This document shows positions 43,312-52,276 of a DNA stretch of 64,000 nucleotides, piece after piece; position 1 is the stretch's first letter; each line of letters starts with the position of its first letter. The translations under genes were made by a program, and so were the position numbers. Under the pieces are notes generated by a model. It did not search any database, was not told where the DNA came from, and saw nothing but the letters and a program-made list of their open reading frames with translations. This stretch comes from Collinsella sp. GTDB lineage: Bacteria; Actinomycetota; Coriobacteriia; Coriobacteriales; Coriobacteriaceae. Where the stretch lies: contig JAGZUC010000003.1 in assembly GCA_018380195.1 (NCBI GenBank), positions 1 to 64,000 on the forward strand, read 5' to 3'.

Positions 43312-44170
43312 ATGGAAATCTTATCAAACCCGACGCCGGACATGCTCGTCATAACCCGGTTCGACGACGGCACCATAGTCATGCAGGAGCTGTTTCGCAG
43401 ACTCACTGAGCAGGTCGTGAACGACGTGATGGACGCCGAGGCCCACCAACCGTGCGGGGGCGGGGCGAACAGTCGCAACGGCCGCTGCGAACAAAGCCCC
43501 GCCGCATGCGTGGGCATGCTTACGCTGCGCATCCCAAGCTGCGCATCGGTAGCTTCTTCCCGGAGAACGAGCTCGAGCGCTACCAGCACGTCGACTGAGC
43601 CCTCGTGGCCGCCGTGGCCGGGATGTACGCCACGGGCGAGTTCTTCTCCTAGCTCAGGGGCGCGGTTTCTCCGGCATGCGGCTCGTCACCGACGTCATTT
43701 GCGGAGATGCTCGGTGCGCTCGAGGAGGTGTTCCCCGGGGCCCGCTACCAGCGCTGCACGGTGCATTTCTACCGCAATGCGCTGGGGAGGATTCCCGTGA
43801 CCAAGCGGAAGGCCGCGGCGCGCGTGCTGAAGGCGATCCACGCGCAGGAATCGCGCAAGGCATGCGCCGGAAAGGCCGAGGAGGTGGCGGAGGAGCTGGA
43901 ATCGATGCGGCTCGGGGCGGCCACGAGGACAGTGCGCGACGGATTCGCCGAGACGCTTGCCTACACGGAATTCCCGCCGGAGCACTGGCGCCGTATCAGG
44001 ACGAACAACGGGATCGGGCGCATCAACCGCGAGATCAGGAGGAGGACGAGGGTCGTCGGGACCTTCCCGAACGGCAACTCGGCCCTCATGCTGGTGACGG
44101 CGAGGCTGAAGAGGACGGGGCCGAGGACGGCTAAATCAATATGCGAAAGAATCTTGTCGATACCATTTAG
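43312..44170 (+). pseudogene. IS256-family (mutator) transposase relic
   Basis: Fragments in three frames align in order to an IS256 transposase. They are an N-terminal part (MEILSNPTPDML, VVNDVMDAEAH), GMLTLRIPK with FFPENELERYQ, GMYATGEF, then a jump to RLVTD and LGALEEVFPGARYQRCTVHF, and the C-terminal INREIRRRTRVVGTFPNG. Stop codons occur near 43596 and 43650. About 100 residues containing the first catalytic Asp are deleted. The catalytic Glu of the usual ERLNRE block is replaced (IGRINRE). The element is dead. It marks the border between the defence island and the polysaccharide operon. Confidence 0.85.
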
Positions 44171-45234
44171 ACCGCGAAGAATTTCTTTACAGTGCTACTT
44201 CTTTTAGACAGCGCAATTACGCGGGCGGCGGTAAGGAGAGAAGCTACTACCGTGAAGCAAAACAACATCAAATGGTTCACATCACCATTCGAGGTCACAT
44301 CAGATTGCTTGCTTCCGCAAATACCAAAGACATATAAAGCCACGAACAACATATGGGTGAGGTAAATGACAGTACTTGCTTTCCGCATTCGAGCAAAGAT
44401 CGGAAGTTGGTTCTGAACCCCCCCCCTGATAGATAACAAAACTATCCCACCAGCGACCAGCGCACAGAAAAGCAAATGTTGGTCGCTCGAGATAAGGAAG
44501 CAGCCAAGAACTCCGATAGCAATAGCCGCCAAGATCGCACTGACATCAATTTCTATAAGCGACTCCGAATTCATTCCAAAGTACATTCCAAGAGCAATAT
44601 AGAAGAACCCCTCAAATAAACCGTTTCTAGTATTTTCAAACGTTAATGAGTAGATCTTGACGGGCAATGCGATCGCCATCGGAGCCCCCTCCCACTTGAG
44701 AAGCAACGATAATCCAAAGCCCCCAAGAAGGAACAGAAATGAGACGCCCAGGATGTTTCGCGAAGACATGCCCTTTCTCAGCATGGCATAAACCAAAATA
44801 AAGCCGACAACGCTAGCAAGGAGATACCAAAGCGGCCATGATAGCCTTCCCTCTCCCAACAAGAAAAAGCCACGGGCCTCCAAAACCAGAGCCTTGATCA
44901 GCGGGACTCCATCAAGCCAATACCCCAGGCAGTCGATGGGTATATATGCCAAAAACCAAGCTAAATACAGCCATACAAATTTACTTATCGTCGACCTCAC
45001 GCGGCATGAGCCAGCCGAGATGCGCTCTTGGAATTGCGCAGGCCGAAGCCCTCTAAAGCAGAGAAAGGACGATGCGACAAAGAAAAATGGAACCGAGACG
45101 TTTTCAAGCACATTCAGGACTCGTGAAGCGAACGGTGCATCAATTCCATACAACGGGTTAGTATGAACCGCCACAACCAAAACAGCCATGATCAACTTCA
45201 GAAGATCAAGCGCTGGGTAAACGGTCTTTTTCAT
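44167..45234 (-). CDS. acyltransferase family 3 membrane protein
   Basis: The 355-aa protein has about ten membrane helices and the Acyl_transf_3 start YPALDLLKLIMAVLVVAVHT, with the family histidine, then ENVSVPFFFVASSFLCFRG. These enzymes O-acetylate or otherwise acylate surface glycans. It is the last gene of the capsule operon. A run of nine G (44418-44426 on the plus strand as C) lies inside the gene at codons for RGGV, and could slip. The gene ends 4 nt into the IS256 relic. Confidence 0.88.
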   Translation of the reverse strand: MKKTVYPALDLLKLIMAVLVVAVHTNPLYGIDAPFASRVLNVLENVSVPFFFVASSFLCFRGLRPAQFQERISAGSCRVRSTISKFVWLYLAWFLAYIPIDCLGYWLDGVPLIKALVLEARGFFLLGEGRLSWPLWYLLASVVGFILVYAMLRKGMSSRNILGVSFLFLLGGFGLSLLLKWEGAPMAIALPVKIYSLTFENTRNGLFEGFFYIALGMYFGMNSESLIEIDVSAILAAIAIGVLGCFLISSDQHLLFCALVAGGIVLLSIRGGVQNQLPIFARMRKASTVIYLTHMLFVALYVFGICGSKQSDVTSNGDVNHLMLFCFTVVASLLTAARVIALSKRSSTVKKFFAV

Positions 45235-45340
45235 CTACACCCCTCCAGTCAAAGTCTTCCTTCAACAAGGAGATCAGAGTTCTCCTGACAGGATTCAATA
45301 TCTTTAACGGCTCCAAATAATCCGAAATTAGATTCTGCAA
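45235..45340. other. intergenic, no feature seen
   Basis: A 106-nt AT-rich gap within the polysaccharide operon. I see no terminator or start signals beyond the acyltransferase region. Confidence 0.4.
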
Positions 45341-46765
45341 TTAGGCTCTTTGCCCAACCATTCTATTTTTCCACCAATCAAGACCGCTGTGTATAGCCTG
45401 CACATATCCAAGCCCGGTACGTTTTAGAACATATTGTGGCCAATGCCAATTGTTGTAGCAGAGCTGTGGAATTGCCTGGCCAACTACAAGACCCCAGGCT
45501 CCCCAGCTAAAGGCGCCACACAAAACGCAACTTACGCAGATTCCAGCAGCAGTTGATACCAAATACGCTTTGAAGTACGGAATCTCGTTCATGCTAACAA
45601 TAATGTTGCAAAACAGAGAGTGCTGATTAAGCAGGAAGTAATAGAGGGCAATACCCAGGAACAAAACTGGATCGCAAATGAAATCATGCTTGAAAAGCGT
45701 GAGTATCGGCAGGCATGCCGTTACAAGAACTGTAGCGACAATATACATGCATACATAGCAGGAAATACCGCGTTCGACCACCGCCTTCTGAGTCTGCTTG
45801 TCATCCCTGACATAGGCAGACTGGAAGGTGGGAAAGCATGAACGTAAATAGGCGCTTGAAATCTGGTGGATCGCCGTCGCGAACTGCAACATGACGGAAT
45901 ACGTACCAGTTTGTTCAAGCCCTAGGAAAGCCGAGCAAAGCAGCGATGTTGCCTGCGTGGCGCCATACCAGGCTAGAGATACGACACCATCACGCCACGC
46001 CACAAACGAAACCGTCTTTAGAACGTCAAGCATTTCGTCCTTAGCAACAGCTGCGGCATCGGATTTAATCCCCTCTTCGACGTCATGATGGCTCCGAAAT
46101 GTCCTAATCGCAAATAACCTCAGCAAAGTGCTGTAAGCCAAGAAGCCGAGTGCGGCAGCGAGAAGGCTCAAACCACAAAACAGAAGGACCGCCGTAATAG
46201 CAAGCTGCCCAATCCTGGCAAGCGTTTTAGCCCTGTTCTCACCGGCAACGTCTCCAAGCCCACGGAGAAACGTGAGACAGTAAAGAAAATACAAGTTAGT
46301 GAAAATGGAAACGACAAACACAATCCATGCAGGCAACGAACCCTCAATTAAAAAAGAATCAGTGACATAAGAAACGTAGAAAGTTCCCAACGTTGCCGCA
46401 ACAAATAACGCGATGAGACCCAAGACAGCATATATCGTTTTAGACGTATCAAGAACGACGCGCATCAAGTGCCAGTCAACTTCTCCATCAACAGAAGAAT
46501 AGTCGCAGCCTTGTTTGGTCAGTTTCTTTGCCCCGCTCAGGCAATAAAGAATGTTGCGGGACAAGGTAGAAGTAAAACCGAATTCAAGCAGCTGCGCAAA
46601 ACCCGAAATGGCTACGAACACGTACCAGAGACCGATTTGAGCACTCGATAAAAAAGATAGGAGTAGCGGCAAGAGCAAAAAGTTACTGCCCATAGACGCG
46701 ATCGTGCCGACATAATTCCAAATCACATCTCTTTTGGAGACGGTCACTTTCTTGCTTTCGGCCAT
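45341..46765 (-). CDS. Wzx-type polysaccharide flippase
   Basis: The 474-aa protein has about twelve membrane helices and the PST-family start RDVIWNYVGTIASMGSNFLLLPLLL. It probably moves undecaprenyl-linked repeat units to the outer face of the membrane, where the Wzy-type polymerase (50046) joins them. It is followed on the same strand by the acyltransferase and preceded directly (0 nt) by a glycosyltransferase gene. GC is low, as in its neighbours. Confidence 0.88.
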   Translation of the reverse strand: MAESKKVTVSKRDVIWNYVGTIASMGSNFLLLPLLLSFLSSAQIGLWYVFVAISGFAQLLEFGFTSTLSRNILYCLSGAKKLTKQGCDYSSVDGEVDWHLMRVVLDTSKTIYAVLGLIALFVAATLGTFYVSYVTDSFLIEGSLPAWIVFVVSIFTNLYFLYCLTFLRGLGDVAGENRAKTLARIGQLAITAVLLFCGLSLLAAALGFLAYSTLLRLFAIRTFRSHHDVEEGIKSDAAAVAKDEMLDVLKTVSFVAWRDGVVSLAWYGATQATSLLCSAFLGLEQTGTYSVMLQFATAIHQISSAYLRSCFPTFQSAYVRDDKQTQKAVVERGISCYVCMYIVATVLVTACLPILTLFKHDFICDPVLFLGIALYYFLLNQHSLFCNIIVSMNEIPYFKAYLVSTAAGICVSCVLCGAFSWGAWGLVVGQAIPQLCYNNWHWPQYVLKRTGLGYVQAIHSGLDWWKNRMVGQRA

Positions 46766-47761
46766 TTACCCTAATACCTCCGCACAGTAATTTCGTAGCG
46801 TCTCGGCCGTTTTGGTCCAGCTACATTCATCAAAATCGATGGAATCAAACAGCCGCTTGGAGTTAGGAGCTCGAAGCAATCCCTCGATCTTATCGGCAAC
46901 CTCGATCGGGTCCTCGCAGTTTTTCACGACATCGGATCCCTGAATCGACATCACTTCGGCAATTCCGCAGTTAGTCGAAAGAAGGAGCGAACATCCAGCC
47001 TCAATCGCATCAAGGGCTGAGAGACCAAAGGGCTCATGCCTAGAATTCATAACGAATACCGAGCACTCTCGAAGCTCGTTCACAAACTGATCGGAGGCAA
47101 CTTGGCCCCTATATTCACCGTCAGCCGAGGTCATGAGATTATCTAAGGAAGAGTTATCGGAGTACCGTCGCCCGTACACCCTTAAAGAGCAATCGACACC
47201 ACGATCTCTGAGAATCGAGACGGCCTTCGCGACTATTTCGTTGGCCTTAATTGGACGGGTGCCCCCGCTAACAGCAACGATATTTTCACGTTGGCCTTCG
47301 AAGCTGCATTGTTTAAACCTTTTGACCCCAAGGCAAACGTGCTTAACCTTATCGGAGCATTCAGGCAGCTGTTTCTTAACAAAGTTCTCCTGGAGGGAAG
47401 AATTCGCAACGATCAAATCCGCAGTACGCAAATGCTTAATGATTGCCTTGACAGTTCTATCGCTATATCCGAGACCGTTGATCTCATTCTCAAAAGGGAC
47501 GTACCCATGATTAAAGCAAATGACAGGTTTACCAAAGGCAGAAAGCACCCGATGCGCAATGATATCCGTCCAACCAGCGCCGCAAGAGACAATCACATCG
47601 CTCTTAAGACCCTCAGAAATAGCCTCATATAGCTTGGAGATTTTACTTTTTGAATATAGCGGCCGTATCGAATCGCAAGAAGGCCAATATTCCACTAATG
47701 ACTTGTGTACATTTGAAGGTCCAGTATTGCCTGTGACCTCACCAATTAGAAGAATCTTCAT
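46766..47761 (-). CDS. glycosyltransferase, family 4 type
   Basis: The 331-aa GT-B enzyme has an N-terminal ILLIGEVTGNTGPSNVHKSL, where a donor-loop glycine cluster is expected. Its C-terminal domain has NIVAVSGGTRPIKANEIVAKA, SLRVYGRRY, and the E-x7-E type motif HEPFGLSALDAIEAG. It should add one sugar to the lipid-linked repeat unit. Donor and acceptor cannot be told from the sequence. It overlaps the upstream gene by 4 nt. Confidence 0.85.
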   Translation of the reverse strand: MKILLIGEVTGNTGPSNVHKSLVEYWPSCDSIRPLYSKSKISKLYEAISEGLKSDVIVSCGAGWTDIIAHRVLSAFGKPVICFNHGYVPFENEINGLGYSDRTVKAIIKHLRTADLIVANSSLQENFVKKQLPECSDKVKHVCLGVKRFKQCSFEGQRENIVAVSGGTRPIKANEIVAKAVSILRDRGVDCSLRVYGRRYSDNSSLDNLMTSADGEYRGQVASDQFVNELRECSVFVMNSRHEPFGLSALDAIEAGCSLLLSTNCGIAEVMSIQGSDVVKNCEDPIEVADKIEGLLRAPNSKRLFDSIDFDECSWTKTAETLRNYCAEVLG

Positions 47762-48942
47762 TGAATGCTTCCTTTAATGTAATGCAAGGGGTTGGAATCA
47801 GGTGCTAATGAGACCTTAATTCCGTACACCCCCCCGCGCTTGAGCAAACCAATGCGAATTAGCAGACGTTTAAGCGATTGTTTGAAATACCTTTTGGGCA
47901 AAGACCTTCTTACCGCATCGGTAATTGATCTACCGCATGAAAGGTCCTCGAAGAATCGCGCTCGCGCAGATGGCTTCTCGGAGGGACTCCTCAACTGACC
48001 GTTATTCTTAATGGCGGTCTCGATATCAACCGTCATTAACTCAGCACCAGCAAGGTCTATCAGTCGCTGTCCTTTTTGATTCTGGATTAAAACCAGGGAG
48101 ACACCCCGACGCATTTCTTCGGTAAGATTCGTCCCCCAGGAATCGCCTAATGTAACATCAGAAACTCTTTCAATGCTTGCATACCTGCAGTGATAACAGT
48201 TTTCCGTATAGTCCAGCCCCGCCAAGAAAGCTACTGTATACCCATCCAAAACACCGGGCAAATCAATCGTTCGCTCGTTCTCCCTTAGCTGAAAGCTGCC
48301 TTTAGAACGAAACTCAATGGACTCAAGCTGATTCATGTCAATCCCATTCTCACTCAGGAATTGACGGAGAATCGCAGGCGAAGGAGTACCGTGGCAAATC
48401 AAATCAACCGTATATAAATTCGAAAGAAGCTTGTTGCCGACAAAGTTTTTAAGAGAGGCCACCTGGCAAGGCAATCCTACAAATAAGACTTCTTTACCCT
48501 CAACCAGCAATTTTTTTATACGAGCGTAAGAGCCAATTGGATTGCTTTTAACGTACTTGGATCCTTTATATTTAACGGCATCCGCAATCGAGCTAGAAAA
48601 CTCAAACCCAAACTGACCGTCCCGGAAACAGCAAGAGCAAACTACTCCTTCGGCAGAAATAAATCCTCGGATAATCGCGGCCGCCAAGCCGCCCGATGAG
48701 GAGGTTCCCCTGCTCTCCGAGTTAGAATCCCATCCTTGCAACCATTTACTAGGTTTAGAGCCTTGAGGCGGATTGCATTGTTGACATACAGCTGTGCACC
48801 TACCGCAATCAATGCATTTGCTTTGATCGATACTGGGGGTATAGTACTCGCGCCTTTCAAGAACAGCGATTGCATCTTTAGGACAGGCATCGACACATGC
48901 CATGCAGCCCGCACACATTTTGTCTTCGCAGATACTTTGCAT
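47758..48942 (-). CDS. F420-hydrogenase-beta-like Fe-S protein of polysaccharide clusters
   Basis: The 394-aa protein starts with two 4Fe-4S motifs, CAGCMACVDACP and CIDCGRCTAVCQ. It continues with the FrhB N- and C-terminal domains (GGLAAAIIRGFI; EVLFVGLPCQVASL; TVDLICHGTPSPAIL; LGDSWG). Such proteins often sit beside pyruvyl transferases in capsule loci; their reaction is not settled, though a redox role on a sugar is assumed. A run of seven G (47829-47835) lies in codons for KRGGV. It ends 4 nt into the next gene. Confidence 0.85.
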   Translation of the reverse strand: MQSICEDKMCAGCMACVDACPKDAIAVLERREYYTPSIDQSKCIDCGRCTAVCQQCNPPQGSKPSKWLQGWDSNSESRGTSSSGGLAAAIIRGFISAEGVVCSCCFRDGQFGFEFSSSIADAVKYKGSKYVKSNPIGSYARIKKLLVEGKEVLFVGLPCQVASLKNFVGNKLLSNLYTVDLICHGTPSPAILRQFLSENGIDMNQLESIEFRSKGSFQLRENERTIDLPGVLDGYTVAFLAGLDYTENCYHCRYASIERVSDVTLGDSWGTNLTEEMRRGVSLVLIQNQKGQRLIDLAGAELMTVDIETAIKNNGQLRSPSEKPSARARFFEDLSCGRSITDAVRRSLPKRYFKQSLKRLLIRIGLLKRGGVYGIKVSLAPDSNPLHYIKGSIQ

Positions 48943-48946
48943 CCAT

Positions 48947-50035
48947 CTATTCCTTCAACGCGCGATCAAGCCAGGAGAGGCTGCGGTTGCGCTCCCCATC
49001 AAGAACCTCGCCAACATGCTGCCAATCGATATCGTCGTCCCAAGCATTGCCTTGGAACGTGTCCCAGGCCCTATGCTCTAGGCCAAAGAGTCTAAGAACA
49101 GATTTATTTCGCGCGGCATTAGCCTTTGGAAAGATCTCAACAAATGGGGTGCCGAGATTGATACAAAAAGCAGTGCCGTGGAATGAATCCGTGTATACGC
49201 AAGATGCATCCCTAAACAGCGCAAGAAAATCCTCCAGGGGCGGAAGAACGACCTGTTTTCCTACCCTTCTCCTAAACGTAGGGCAAACACTTACAATCTC
49301 AAGATTGGAGCCAGCGGTCTTATCTTTAACGTACTGCAGCATATCTGAATCAGGATGGAGGTTATAGACGAGGGCGTAGGGCTTTTCAACGGGAGCCTTT
49401 TCACTGGCAATCTTGTTCCACTCGGAGCGATTGAGAAGCAGGGTCGGATCCAAAACCTGCTCAGCTTTGAGACCGTAGCTCTCAACGATATCCTTACCTG
49501 AATCCTCGCGGACGGAAATGGCATCGTAGCGCTTGAGCCAGTTACCAATTTGCGACTCATACCCCTTTACAACGCCACCACGTCCAAAACTAGCGGCGTA
49601 GGATACGACCTTCTTTCCCTCGACCTTAGAAAGCCCGTCCCAAAAGAATACCGGATCTAGAGAGCCATCGCCAAGTTCGTTCCAGACCTGATCGCTGCCA
49701 GTCAAATAGATATCTGTGTTAGGCAACAAGGCGTCGATACTTGTTTCATCACAATGCGGAGAAAGAGTCAGATACTGCTCTCTCATGCTCTTAAAACGCT
49801 TCTCACCTGCACCGTACAGCAAACGCCAAACCGTGTTCCTATAGATACGATGAGGCAGAGACCTACCTTCTGAATAACGCTTCACAAGAGAATCAAGGGT
49901 CTCAGCGCATCTCCGATAGTCAACAACAACAGGATCGTACCCCAAGTTTTTAACAACTTCTTGCGTAGCATAAGCCTGGAGGACAGACCCGTAGTTGAGA
50001 ACGTTATGACGAGTAATAATTGAAACTTTTTTCAT
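48947..50035 (-). CDS. polysaccharide pyruvyl transferase family protein
   Basis: The 362-aa protein matches the CsaB/WcaK-type family: ITRHNVLNYGSVLQAYATQ at the start, IYLTGSDQVWN, then VCPTFRRR and SCVYTDSFHGTAFCI with the conserved SFHG. These enzymes transfer pyruvate from phosphoenolpyruvate to form ketals, making the glycan acidic. It lies 4 nt upstream of the Fe-S protein gene, a recurring pair. Confidence 0.9.
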   Translation of the reverse strand: MKKVSIITRHNVLNYGSVLQAYATQEVVKNLGYDPVVVDYRRCAETLDSLVKRYSEGRSLPHRIYRNTVWRLLYGAGEKRFKSMREQYLTLSPHCDETSIDALLPNTDIYLTGSDQVWNELGDGSLDPVFFWDGLSKVEGKKVVSYAASFGRGGVVKGYESQIGNWLKRYDAISVREDSGKDIVESYGLKAEQVLDPTLLLNRSEWNKIASEKAPVEKPYALVYNLHPDSDMLQYVKDKTAGSNLEIVSVCPTFRRRVGKQVVLPPLEDFLALFRDASCVYTDSFHGTAFCINLGTPFVEIFPKANAARNKSVLRLFGLEHRAWDTFQGNAWDDDIDWQHVGEVLDGERNRSLSWLDRALKE

Positions 50036-50045
50036 TGCATCCCTC

Positions 50046-51221
50046 TCAAGAAACGGAAAGTGTGTCTCTATTCCGAAATATGGAATAGCTGATTAAAACT
50101 AGGAGCGGGTTATAGTCGACAGCCAAAGCAGTCGACTCGCAGAATCCAAATAATGCAACATAAAGAGCGAGGACTATGAGGGACCCATCATCGAAATACT
50201 CCTCGGGCGCTCTTGCATAAAGTAGCATTAAACCGATTAATAAAAATGAAGTAGGAACAAACCCGTAATTGATAAGCCAAAGTGCCCAAGCATTATCAAT
50301 CGTGAGCATGGCATAAGAGGATCCTGTCCAGACCGTAGCCCCAAGAAGCATTGACCCATTACCAAAAGGATGTATCAAATACTGCTCAAATAGATACCAC
50401 ATTGAATAAATACGGTTGCTAAGAGACTCACTAAAAGCCATAAGTATGCCATTAGAAGGAGAAAAGACAAAAAGCAAAATTATCGTTAATAGAAAGGAAC
50501 CGATAATAAGGCCAAGGCATATCCTTGACATGCTGGCCCTAGCAAAAGAATGCCGTCTAATATAACAAAAAAATTGGAAACAAATCAGCACCAGAAGGTA
50601 CAGCTCCGCAGTCCTTGAGTTGGCGACCATCTCAAGGAAAGAAACCGAAGCAACAGTTAAAAGTGCCGAAAGAAAGGGTTTTTTATTCCAACGTAGATAA
50701 ACAACACACGTACATATACGAGCCAAAACAGCACCGAGAGCATTTACCTGATTAAAGCCGAGCGAATGGCGTACCCTCGTTTCGCCGGGACGAATTGAAT
50801 CAATCGAACTGATTGATCCAGAAATCAAACCAAACGCAACGATTAAAAATACTAGAACAGTTACAGCCAAGACGATCTGCGTCAACCGGCGAACATCAAT
50901 ATCGTTCCCAGCAATAATAAATAAGCAGACAGAAAGGGGTATCCACGACTTAGTAACACCTAAAGTAATTAGCGTTGCAAGAAAAGCAACGCCTGAACAT
51001 ACTAGAGCTTCAGTTGAAAATCGAATACTGAAAAACCGTACTAAGAGCAGGATGAGCATGAGTGCATTGGCAATTTTGCCAACGGTGTCCATCGGGACTC
51101 CAAACATGTTCACATAATTCGTACGCTCCATTAAATGAAAAAAACAATACATAGTAAAGGCTGCGTAATAACATGAATCAGCAGCATTTACCTTCAGGCT
51201 TTTCTTGAAATCAGTCATCAT
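50046..51221 (-). CDS. Wzy-type polysaccharide polymerase
   Basis: The 391-aa protein has about eleven membrane helices with a larger extracellular loop (about 125-155, with RPGETRVRHSLGFNQVNALG). This RHSLGFxQ/N motif is common to O-antigen/capsule polymerases. It joins flipped repeat units. A second ATG three nt downstream of the first is also possible. It is followed 10 nt later by the pyruvyl transferase gene. Confidence 0.82.
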   Translation of the reverse strand: MMTDFKKSLKVNAADSCYYAAFTMYCFFHLMERTNYVNMFGVPMDTVGKIANALMLILLLVRFFSIRFSTEALVCSGVAFLATLITLGVTKSWIPLSVCLFIIAGNDIDVRRLTQIVLAVTVLVFLIVAFGLISGSISSIDSIRPGETRVRHSLGFNQVNALGAVLARICTCVVYLRWNKKPFLSALLTVASVSFLEMVANSRTAELYLLVLICFQFFCYIRRHSFARASMSRICLGLIIGSFLLTIILLFVFSPSNGILMAFSESLSNRIYSMWYLFEQYLIHPFGNGSMLLGATVWTGSSYAMLTIDNAWALWLINYGFVPTSFLLIGLMLLYARAPEEYFDDGSLIVLALYVALFGFCESTALAVDYNPLLVLISYSIFRNRDTLSVS

Positions 51222-51271
51222 TTTTATGAAACAGCCCCTTGAGTAGTTTCAATTACCTCCGAGGTTAAGCG

Positions 51272-52276
51272 TTAGCGAAGCAATCCAAGACCTCGAGCAA
51301 AGCAACAGAACAAGCTGAATGCGTTTTTTCCGAAATAAGCAACAAAGGCCGCAAAGCGCTCACGAGGCCTAGCTTCTCTATCTCTAAGAACGGCCTTTCG
51401 ATGTAAAGACAACACCGACCACAACGAATCCTCATCTTGAATTTGCCTCGAATGATTATTTTTAGTTGGAATCTGCGCAAACACCATCCTGCAAACTGAG
51501 AAGCAGCGCGAAGCGGCGGCTTTACTTAGGTCCGGATACCAATTACAAATATCCTGGTAGAGCCGATCGGCAATTATCAATGCGGACTCGCCTTTAATGT
51601 GTCGATATTCTTGCCTGATAATGCTGTTACTTCTCATGCGATATGCATACAACTCACGGCAATCGACAACGGCAACGGAATCAACCTTGTGAATAATCTT
51701 ATAGACGCTAGCGAGATCCTCGTAATACAGCCCCTTAGGGAACGGGTCAATGCCCAGTGGCGCCTTTGCGTAAAGGCGCCACTGGGCACCGGTGTCCAGC
51801 GTCTGATATAACATCAGACGCTGGACATCGGGCGAAGGCAGTGCCTTCGCAGGCGCCACGGGGTCAAGAGACTCCACCAAAGGGCAAGCATCACCATCAT
51901 TGAACGGCTTGCCAAATGGAACAGCAGATATCTGACATCCCGTATCGCGGCAGGCGTTAAAAAGAACCTCGATAAAAACAGGAGAAATGTAGTCGTCGCT
52001 ATCAACGAAGGAAATCCAGTCGCCCTGAGCAATACGCAGCCCTGCATTACGAGCGTCGGAAAGACCGCCATTTTCCTTATGCAAAACGGTGGTACGGTCG
52101 TCGCTTGCAGCAAGAACATCACAAAGCTCGCCAGAACCATCAGTCGAGCCGTCATCGACAAGAATGATCTCGATGTTACGATAGCTTTGACGGCAAATGC
52201 TATCAAAGCACTCCCGCAGATAAGGCTTAACGTTATATACCGGCACAATCACCGATACCAAGTTACTGTTTGCCAT
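51272..52276 (-). CDS. glycosyltransferase, family 2
   Basis: The 334-aa GT-A enzyme starts with VSVIVPVYNVKPYLRECFDS, followed by EIILVDDGSTDGSGE, NGGLSDARNAGL and the metal-binding FVDSDDYI. The middle carries WRLYAKAPLGIDPFPKGL and YYEDL, matching the common W.KLY...FP.G..YEDL block. The coding stretch at 51751-51850 is unusual: three consecutive palindromes cover codons 143-176 (listed separately). The reading frame stays intact through them. Confidence 0.9.
   Translation of the reverse strand: MANSNLVSVIVPVYNVKPYLRECFDSICRQSYRNIEIILVDDGSTDGSGELCDVLAASDDRTTVLHKENGGLSDARNAGLRIAQGDWISFVDSDDYISPVFIEVLFNACRDTGCQISAVPFGKPFNDGDACPLVESLDPVAPAKALPSPDVQRLMLYQTLDTGAQWRLYAKAPLGIDPFPKGLYYEDLASVYKIIHKVDSVAVVDCRELYAYRMRSNSIIRQEYRHIKGESALIIADRLYQDICNWYPDLSKAAASRCFSVCRMVFAQIPTKNNHSRQIQDEDSLWSVLSLHRKAVLRDREARPRERFAAFVAYFGKNAFSLFCCFARGLGLLR
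51751..51850. repeat. three consecutive perfect palindromes inside a glycosyltransferase gene
   Basis: First, 51751-51767 and 51772-51788 form a 17-bp perfect stem around GCGT. Second, 51794-51807 and 51813-51826 form a 14-bp perfect stem around ATAAC. Third, 51832-51840 and 51842-51850 form a 9-bp stem around one base. All lie in the coding frame. Their GC is higher than the surrounding gene. Confidence 0.9.
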
